Origin: Nocardia higoensis NBRC 100133
GTDB taxonomy: Bacteria > Actinomycetota > Actinomycetes > Mycobacteriales > Mycobacteriaceae
Assembly: GCF_000308595.1 (NCBI RefSeq)
Contig: NZ_BAGA01000065.1
Coordinates: 62,001 to 126,000, forward strand
DNA: 64,000 nt
Direction of reading: 5' to 3'
The notes below the pieces were generated by a model. It saw nothing but the letters and a program-made list of their open reading frames with translations. It did not search any database and had not been told where the DNA came from. The position numbers and the translations under genes are program-made. Positions 59,127-64,000 of this stretch are shown piece by piece (within the stretch, counting starts at the first letter, position 1; each line of letters starts with the position of its first letter).

Positions 59127-59161
59127 ATCGGCCGGCAGGGGGGCACACCCTGCCGGCCGAT
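59127..59161. terminator. pheST terminator
   Basis: ATCGGCCGGCAGGG (59127-59140) and CCCTGCCGGCCGAT (59148-59161) form a perfect 14-bp stem between pheT and the convergent ABM gene. Confidence 0.88.
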
Positions 59162-59166
59162 CTCGT

Positions 59167-59409
59167 TCAGGTCAGCGGCCGAACCGCGGCGATATCGAAT
59201 TCCGTCACCGACGCTTCGACAATCGCGGCACTCTGCCCCTGCTCGGGCCCGCTCCCGCGAAACGCCTCGACCTCCTCCTGCGTCGCCCATCGCTCGAACA
59301 CGTTGATCCGGCCGGGCTCCACCAGGTCCGCGCCGATCGCGAAATCCAGGCACCCGCGCGCTCGCCGTGCCTGCTCGACCACCCCTGCGCATCCGGCCAC
59401 GACAACCAT
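59167..59409 (-). CDS. Antibiotic biosynthesis monooxygenase-like protein, internally shortened
   Basis: 80 residues from ATG 59409 (GGAGAGG upstream). GVVEQARRARGCLDFAIGAD, LVEPGRINVFERWATQEEVE and VTEFDIAAVRPLT match the ABM ferredoxin-like fold, a heme- or cofactor-free monooxygenase/stress family. The beginning VVVAGCAGVVEQ joins the first strand directly to the first helix: family members have about 15-18 more residues (the turn with the usual R-D-x-Y) between them. This reads as an in-frame deletion, so activity is doubtful. Likely co-transcribed with the HxlR-type regulator just upstream. Confidence 0.65.
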   Translation of the reverse strand: MVVVAGCAGVVEQARRARGCLDFAIGADLVEPGRINVFERWATQEEVEAFRGSGPEQGQSAAIVEASVTEFDIAAVRPLT

Positions 59410-59527
59410 CGCCTGCTCCTCTCCACTCTCCAACTGAGACCGGACCGGCCCGCCGAACTCATCGGCCGGACACACCCGTGCACGGGCCCGGTCGGTGCGA
59501 GGCACGCCGATCGGGCGCGAAGGGCCT

Positions 59528-59893
59528 TCAGTCGCGCGGGAGAATCGCGCTGTCGGCGTCCGGCGCCCCGGTCCAGGTGTCGGACCAGTCCCAGAGTGGT
59601 TGCAGCGCATCGCTGAGCCGGACGCCGCAGACGGTGAGCTCGTAGGCCCCTTTCGGGCCGTGCTTGTGCACCAAGCCCGCCTCCTGCAACTGCTGCAACC
59701 GGTTCGACAGCATGCTGGACGAGCAGTTGCCCATGCTGCGGCGCAACTGCAGGAAACCGAGGGGACCCGGCTCCAGCTCCCAGATGATGCGCAGCGTCCA
59801 GCGCTGCCCGAGCAGATCGATCGTGGACAGGACTCGGGTATGTGCGGGTGTCTTCTCGGAGCCGCCGTCCGCGTCGGAGTTTGCGCTTCTCAT
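59528..59893 (-). CDS. HxlR-family transcriptional regulator
   Basis: 121 residues, winged helix. STIDLLGQRWTLRIIWELEP-GPLGFLQLRRSMG (residues 23-56) and MLSNRLQQLQEAGLVHKHGP (about 61-80) are the family hallmarks, ending in the conserved LSDALQPLWDWSD. ATG 59893 lies exactly where the divergent SDR-like frame loses its homology, so the deletion that truncated that gene probably also removed the original promoter region of this one. The ABM-like gene follows on the same strand. Confidence 0.85.
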   Translation of the reverse strand: MRSANSDADGGSEKTPAHTRVLSTIDLLGQRWTLRIIWELEPGPLGFLQLRRSMGNCSSSMLSNRLQQLQEAGLVHKHGPKGAYELTVCGVRLSDALQPLWDWSDTWTGAPDADSAILPRD

Positions 59894-59900
59894 TTCGAAG

Positions 59901-60413
59901 CACCATATTTTCGGCCGGCTCGGCGCCTTGGTGCTGAACGCCTCCGGAGGTCTGGAGCGCGACGCCGGCGCCGGCTACGCCCTGCGGCTGAACCGCGACG
60001 CCCAAGTCGATCTCGCCACCGCCGCACTGCCGTTGCTTTCGCCTGGCGGCCGCATCGTCTTCGTGACCAGCCATCAGGCGCATTTCCACGGCAGCGGTCG
60101 TCCGCTGCCCGACGGCTACGAGCCGATCGCGGCGAGCAAACGTGCGGGGGAGGACGCCCTGCGTGATCTCGTTCCCGAATTCGCCCGTCGGGCTGTCGGA
60201 TTCACGGTGGTCTCCGGTGACATGATCGACGGCACGATCATCATCCGCCTGCTGGAGCGGCGCGATCCGGCCGCGGTCGCCGCCCGCAGAAACGCCGGAC
60301 CGCTGCCGACCGTCGAGGATTTCGCCGCCACTGTCGTGCGGGCCGTCGATGCCGAAGTGTCGGACGGTCACACGTTCTACGTGGGCGGGGAGGACTACGT
60401 GGAAGCCCACTGA
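59901..60413 (+). pseudogene. Short-chain dehydrogenase gene lacking its 5' part
   Basis: From about 59901 the plus strand encodes the last 170 residues of an SDR. HHIFGRLGALVLNASGGLER begins mid-domain, GGRIVFVTSHQAHFHGSGRP carries the catalytic serine strand, YEPIAASKRAGEDAL the Tyr-x3-Lys-like helix region, and FTVVSGDMIDGTIIIRLLER and a YVGGEDYVEAH end follow. The N-terminal Rossmann part with the glycine-rich cofactor site is absent; the upstream frame is antisense to the HxlR gene. It cannot bind NAD(P) normally. The remnant probably arose by deletion between divergent regulator and SDR genes. Confidence 0.75.
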
Positions 60414-60454
60414 CCTCAAAACTCCCTGCCGTGGCGCCGAGTTCCGCTACCGTG

Positions 60455-60475
60455 ATGCCTAGAAGTTATAGGCAT
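60455..60475 (+). promoter_or_regulatory. Palindromic operator upstream of padR
   Basis: ATGCCTA (60455-60461), seven bases, TAGGCAT (60469-60475): a perfect palindrome ending nine bases before the padR start. PadR proteins commonly repress their own operon through sites of this size, so this is a likely autoregulatory operator. Confidence 0.7.
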
Positions 60476-60484
60476 AGAGGTGCT

Positions 60485-60847
60485 ATGTATATAGACAAGG
60501 ATCTGGTGGCGGCGTCCTCCACGCTGCTGGTGCTCGGAATCCTGGCCGAGGGCGAGTCCTACGGGTACGCGATCCTCAAGCGGGTGAAGGAACTGTCCGG
60601 CGGCCGGATCGAGTGGACCGACGGCATGCTGTATCCGCTGCTGCACCGACTGGAGCGGGCAGGCTATGTGTCGGCGTCCTGGGGCGCCGCGCAGACCGGA
60701 CGCAAGCGCAAGCACTACGCGCTCACCGAGGCCGGGCGCGGGGTGCTGGTGGAACGGCGCAGCCAGTGGGATGTCGTGGCCGACGCGTTGAACGAGGTGT
60801 GGCGCAGCGCGCAGTTGCCACGCGCCGCCGAAGGTGGCCTGGCATGA
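60485..60847 (+). CDS. PadR-family transcriptional regulator
   Basis: 120 residues from ATG 60485 (MYIDKDLVAASSTLLVLGIL). The winged helix shows GESYGYAILKRVKELSGGRI, LYPLLHRLERAGYVSASWG and the wing RKRKHYALTEAGRGVL. A C-terminal helix mediates dimerisation. Its stop overlaps the start of a membrane protein gene (ATGA at 60844-60847), a very common PadR/DUF1700-type pairing. A palindrome lies just upstream. Confidence 0.92.
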   Translation: MYIDKDLVAASSTLLVLGILAEGESYGYAILKRVKELSGGRIEWTDGMLYPLLHRLERAGYVSASWGAAQTGRKRKHYALTEAGRGVLVERRSQWDVVADALNEVWRSAQLPRAAEGGLA

Positions 60848-62193
60848 CGGGCACCGACGAGCGACTGGAATCGCAGATAGGGCAGTGGCGCGGCTACATC
60901 GAACGGCATCGCGCGATCTCGGCGGCCGATGTCGACGAGATGGAAGACCACCTGCGCGACCAGATCTCGGATCTGAGCACCGCCGGATTGGCCGCCGACG
61001 AGGCCTTCCTGGTCGCGGTCAAGCGCATGGGCAGCGTGGACGCCATCTCGCGGGAGTTCGCGCGCGAGCATTCCGAGCGGCTGTGGAAGCAGTTGGTGCT
61101 GCTGCCCGCGCCCGCGGAGGGCGTGCGTGGCCCGGACCGGGAACTGCTGGTGGTCCTCGCGGCAGCCGCGTCCGCCGGAGTGGCGATCACGATCGCCGTG
61201 CTGGCCGGTATCGATGAGAACCTGTTCGCCCGGACCGCGAGTCTGTTCGTATTGCCCTTCCTCGCAGCCTATTTCGCGTGGAAGCGGCAGCTGGGCCCGC
61301 GGGCGCTCGCCGTCCTGGTCCTGCCGTTCGTGGCCGCCGGGATTCTGCTCACGACCTTTCCGTTCGAGCGCGACGGCGCCACAGAGGTGATCGCCGCCAT
61401 CCACGCGCCGCTCATGCTCTGGTTCGCCGTCGGTTTCGCCTATGTCGGCGGCGAGTGGCGATCGGACCGCCGTCGCATGGATTTCATCCGGTTCACCGGC
61501 GAATGGATCGTCTACCTGACCCTGATCGCGCTCGGCGGCCTGATCCTGATGGGCCTGACCGTCGGCGCGTTCGAGTCGCTCGGCCTGGACGCCGAGGAGA
61601 CCGTCCTGGACTGGGCGCTGCGGTTCGGACCGGCGGGCGCGGTCGTGGTCGCCGCCTGGCTGGTGGAAGCCAAGCAGAATGTCGTGGAGAACATCGCGCC
61701 GGTGTTGACCAGGGTGTTCACGCCGATCACCATCGTCATGCTGACGGTCCTGCTGGTGGGATTCGCGGCGGCGGGCAGTCTTGTCGACGTCGACCGCGAG
61801 CTGCTGATCCTGATGGATCTCATCCTCGTCGTGGTTCTCGGCCTGCTGCTCTACGCGATCTCCGCGCGCGACCCGCTGCTGCCCGCGGACCTGTTCGACA
61901 CACTCCAACTGGTGCTCGTCGTGCTCGCGCTCGCGGTGGACGTGGTCATGCTGACGGCGATGCTCAGCCGGATCGCGGAGTTCGGCGTCACCGCGAACAA
62001 GGCCGTCGCCCTCGGCTTGAACCTGGTCCTCGCGGTGAACCTGGTGTGGTCGGCCCGGCTGCTCGGCGGATTCCTGCTCGGCCGCTTCGGTTTCCACGCG
62101 GCCGAGCGCTGGCAGACCCGCTACCTGCCGGTCTTCGGCCTGTGGGCGGCGCTGGTGGTCGCCGCGGTGGCGCCGCTGTTCGGTTTCGTGTGA
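60844..62193 (+). CDS. Membrane protein with HAAS/permease-prefix domain, PadR partner
   Basis: 449 residues. The soluble N-terminal 85 residues (RLESQIGQWRGYIERHRAIS, DVDEMEDHLRDQISDLSTAG, AVKRMGSVDAISREFAREHS) form the HAAS/permease-prefix domain found beside PadR regulators. The remainder has about 12 membrane helices with few polar loops. Such pairs respond to envelope stress or drugs, but this protein's function is unknown. The start overlaps padR, so expression is coupled. Confidence 0.85.
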   Translation: MTGTDERLESQIGQWRGYIERHRAISAADVDEMEDHLRDQISDLSTAGLAADEAFLVAVKRMGSVDAISREFAREHSERLWKQLVLLPAPAEGVRGPDRELLVVLAAAASAGVAITIAVLAGIDENLFARTASLFVLPFLAAYFAWKRQLGPRALAVLVLPFVAAGILLTTFPFERDGATEVIAAIHAPLMLWFAVGFAYVGGEWRSDRRRMDFIRFTGEWIVYLTLIALGGLILMGLTVGAFESLGLDAEETVLDWALRFGPAGAVVVAAWLVEAKQNVVENIAPVLTRVFTPITIVMLTVLLVGFAAAGSLVDVDRELLILMDLILVVVLGLLLYAISARDPLLPADLFDTLQLVLVVLALAVDVVMLTAMLSRIAEFGVTANKAVALGLNLVLAVNLVWSARLLGGFLLGRFGFHAAERWQTRYLPVFGLWAALVVAAVAPLFGFV

Positions 62194-62262
62194 GCCGGGA
62201 TCGAGAGGCTGCGGGAGTAGCGTGGACATCGGTCCGGTTCGTCGATGATCACGGAGGCTCTC

Positions 62263-62553
62263 ATGACTGTTCGAGCGGAATGGAACGGCGTCGTGCTCGC
62301 GGAGAGCGACGACACGGTGGTGGTCGAAGGCAACCATTACTTCCCGGCTTCCGCCGTGCGCTCCGAGTACTTCACCCCGACCGATACGCACTCCGTGTGC
62401 CCCTGGAAGGGCACCGCCTCGTACTACACGGTGCGCGTGGACGGGAGCGAGAACCCGGATGCGGCCTGGTACTACCCGGAGCCGAAAGAGGCCGCCGCGC
62501 AGATCAAGGACCACGTCGCGTTCTGGCGTGGCGTCGACGTCGTCGAGGACTGA
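62263..62553 (+). CDS. DUF427 domain protein
   Basis: 96 residues. RAEWNGVVLAESDDTVVVEG, YFPASAVRSEYFTPTDTHSV, CPWKGTASYYTV and AAWYYPEPKEAA are the conserved features of DUF427, a small beta-barrel family widespread in actinobacteria with unknown function. ATG 62263 follows GGAGG; the longer upstream frame is not conserved. A hairpin follows the stop. Confidence 0.9.
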   Translation: MTVRAEWNGVVLAESDDTVVVEGNHYFPASAVRSEYFTPTDTHSVCPWKGTASYYTVRVDGSENPDAAWYYPEPKEAAAQIKDHVAFWRGVDVVED

Positions 62554-62576
62554 CTGCCTGTAGGTCGCATCGAACT

Positions 62577-62602
62577 GCTGCCGGGACGCAACCCCCGGCA
62601 GC
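62577..62602 (+). terminator. Terminator after the DUF427 gene
   Basis: GCTGCCGGG (62577-62585) pairs perfectly with CCCGGCAGC (62594-62602), 24 bases after the stop. Confidence 0.7.
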
Positions 62603-62630
62603 GGCTCCGGTCGCTGCGTAGCCTGGCTAC

Positions 62631-63146
62631 ATGAGCGACAAGGACCAGATCCTCGCCGGGCTGGCCGCCCTGCCCGATGCCGAGTTGGCCGAAGTCCTGC
62701 GTGCGGCCGTCGCCGGCCGGCCCGCTTTTCACGCCGTGCACGCCGCCCTCGCCGAGATGGCCGATTCCGGCGGTGGGGAAGGGCTCGCCGAACACGAGAC
62801 GATTCCTCGGGGCGACGGCACCGGTAGTGTGACCAGCACCACTACTCGACCCGTCGGTGACCCTCCCGGCTCGATATCGGGCCAGGTAGGTGGCCCCGTT
62901 TTCCCCGGCTCCACGGGGTTCCCGGCTTCGGGGGACAGTGGCTACAGCTCCTCCGGAGTCCCCACCTTCGACTCGGTTCGCGATAAGGTCGACCGACGTT
63001 TCGGCACCGCGCAGGGAATGAGCGAACTCGATCGCCTGACCCCCGCGGGACGCGACGCCGACGAACAATTCGCCGCGCGCGAGCAAGCCGCGCGTGAGCG
63101 CCTCGACCGTATCCGCAGATCACTGCACGGCGAGGACGCCGACTGA
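62631..63146 (+). CDS. Unrecognised protein with Gly/Ser/Thr-rich linker
   Basis: 171 residues in three parts. A helical N-terminus (SDKDQILAGLAALPDAELAE, about 1-45) is followed by a low-complexity Gly/Ser/Thr/Pro linker (about 46-115), and by a charged helical C-terminus (VRDKVDRRFGTAQGMSELDR, EQFAAREQAARERLDRIRRS). No membrane segment or signal peptide. The architecture suggests two interaction helices joined by a flexible linker. A short hairpin and then another unrecognised gene follow on the same strand. Confidence 0.7.
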   Translation: MSDKDQILAGLAALPDAELAEVLRAAVAGRPAFHAVHAALAEMADSGGGEGLAEHETIPRGDGTGSVTSTTTRPVGDPPGSISGQVGGPVFPGSTGFPASGDSGYSSSGVPTFDSVRDKVDRRFGTAQGMSELDRLTPAGRDADEQFAAREQAARERLDRIRRSLHGEDAD

Positions 63147-63168
63147 CGCCCGCCGCCCTCGGCGGGCG
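63147..63168 (+). terminator. Hairpin between two unrecognised genes
   Basis: CGCCCGCCG (63147-63155), loop CCCT, CGGCGGGCG (63160-63168), one base after the stop codon. It could terminate or attenuate transcription into the next gene. Confidence 0.65.
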
Positions 63169-63191
63169 GACCGACGACAGGGGTGGATTCG

Positions 63192-64000
63192 ATGACCGAA
63201 CCGCGTGCGATGGCCGAACGGCTGCTCGACGCCCAGGTGGACTTCCTGCTGGCCGAAGTTACCGGTGAGCGATTCGCGGAAGTGGTCGCCCGCGATGTCG
63301 CCGACGTGCTCGCCGTCGCCGGGACCATCGGATTCGGCGAGGTGGTGGCGCTCGAGGACGGCAAGCAGACCGTAGCCACCGTGGTGGACCTGATCGGCGG
63401 CAGCCCGGTGCTGGCCGACATGGTCGGCGTGTTCGCCGACGCCATCTACGACCACATCGCCGACAACGACACCGACACCCTCGGTTCGGTCGTCGATCGC
63501 GAACCGGTCGAGCAGTTGCTGGAAAAGGTGCTCGGTATGCACCAGGCCCAGGAGCGAATCCTGGACCGGCTCACCGAATCCCCGCTCGTCGCCACGGTCG
63601 CCTCGAAGTTCGTCGACAAGCTGATCAACGACTTCGTGCAGGCCAACCGGGAACGGGCCGAGAAGATCCCCGGCGTCGGCTCGCTGATGTCGCTCGGCCA
63701 GTCCGCGGCCAACCGCGCCAAGAAGGCCGCCGCCGACAACACTTTCGTCGGCGATCTCGCGGGCAGGGGCGCGCTGTTCGCCCTCAAGCGCACCAACAAC
63801 GCCATTCGCGAGATGCTGCGCGACGCCCCCGTGCACTCGGCCGCCATGGAGTTCTGGGACCTGCACGCGGGCGAGCCGGTCAGCGGCCTGCGCGAGTACC
63901 TCACCAAGAAGGACCTGCACGAACTCGTCCTGCTCTGCTACGAGATCGCGGTGACCACCCGGGAGAAGCAGTACTTCGGCGAACTCGTCGCCCAGTGCGT
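63192..64000 (+). CDS. Unrecognised helical protein, 3' end outside window
   Basis: An open frame from ATG 63192 runs to the window edge without a stop, giving at least 269 residues. It begins TEPRAMAERLLDAQVDFLLA and contains the helices RILDRLTESPLVATVASKFV and FVQANRERAEKIPGVGSLMS and the later YLTKKDLHELVLLCYEIAVT. The segment around PGVGSLMSLGQSAANRAKKA is amphipathic and might associate with membranes, but no clear transmembrane helix is seen in the visible part. AGGGGTGG upstream may be its ribosome-binding site. No family recognised. Confidence 0.75.
   Translation, partial: MTEPRAMAERLLDAQVDFLLAEVTGERFAEVVARDVADVLAVAGTIGFGEVVALEDGKQTVATVVDLIGGSPVLADMVGVFADAIYDHIADNDTDTLGSVVDREPVEQLLEKVLGMHQAQERILDRLTESPLVATVASKFVDKLINDFVQANRERAEKIPGVGSLMSLGQSAANRAKKAAADNTFVGDLAGRGALFALKRTNNAIREMLRDAPVHSAAMEFWDLHAGEPVSGLREYLTKKDLHELVLLCYEIAVTTREKQYFGELVAQC

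Overview
The window is high-GC actinobacterial DNA. It is almost certainly from a mycolic-acid-containing member of the Nocardiaceae, most likely Nocardia. The reason is a backbone that keeps the gene order known from the Mycobacterium tuberculosis Rv1626-Rv1650 region: an ANTAR response regulator (pdtaR), polA, rpsA, coaE, a DUF402 gene, uvrB, a universal stress protein, uvrA, infC-rpmI-rplT, tsnR and pheS-pheT. Protein sequences along this backbone read almost residue for residue like their mycobacterial counterparts. Many accessory genes are interleaved with it.

Layout. Positions 1-1400 are the right-hand end of an integrated element: a tyrosine integrase runs up to the 3' end of tRNA-Leu(CAA), which is the probable attachment site. 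Then come pdtaR, a branched-chain amino acid ABC transporter whose two ATPases are fused into one protein (2.5-8.2 kb), and polA. At 11.1-13.3 kb an FAD oxidoreductase and an ECF41/SigJ-type sigma factor sit behind a promoter of ECF41 type. From 13.3 to 21.4 kb is a metabolic stretch: an amidase, a free-standing LeuA regulatory domain behind a leader peptide with rare branched-chain codons, a thioredoxin, an isocitrate/isopropylmalate-type dehydrogenase, two tandem PRC-barrel proteins and an acyl-CoA synthetase. At 21.5-21.9 kb lie the 3' remains of two divergent genes. A polar amino acid ABC transporter follows (22.0-24.6 kb), then an SPFH membrane protein with a tiny ribbon-helix-helix partner.

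From 27 to 39 kb the core resumes: rpsA, a TetR/MMPL pair with a clear palindromic operator, a coaE that has lost the end of its C-terminal domain, a secreted protein, DUF402, uvrB, a VOC/AraC pair and the universal stress protein. At 39.3-47.9 kb are a HelD/HelR-like helicase, a PAS-GGDEF diguanylate cyclase, an orphan ketosynthase and a complete hypoxia module: devS and devR with a divergent hibernation factor behind a DevR box. uvrA (with a long lysine/alanine-rich tail) is followed by two tandem peptide genes of 31-32 codons. The infC operon has a long leader with terminator-like hairpins and an ATC start codon. After pheST the end of the window holds an ABM/HxlR/truncated-SDR cluster, a PadR/membrane protein pair and two unrecognised proteins.

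Recurring themes are small deletions that left broken genes (21.5 kb, 33.3 kb, 59.4 kb, 59.9 kb) and visible cis-regulation: leader peptide, DevR box, ECF41 promoter, and TetR, PadR and RHH operators. The most interesting candidates for new biology are the stand-alone LeuA regulatory domain with its leader peptide, the tandem small peptides after uvrA, and the SPFH/RHH pair with a helically phased operator.
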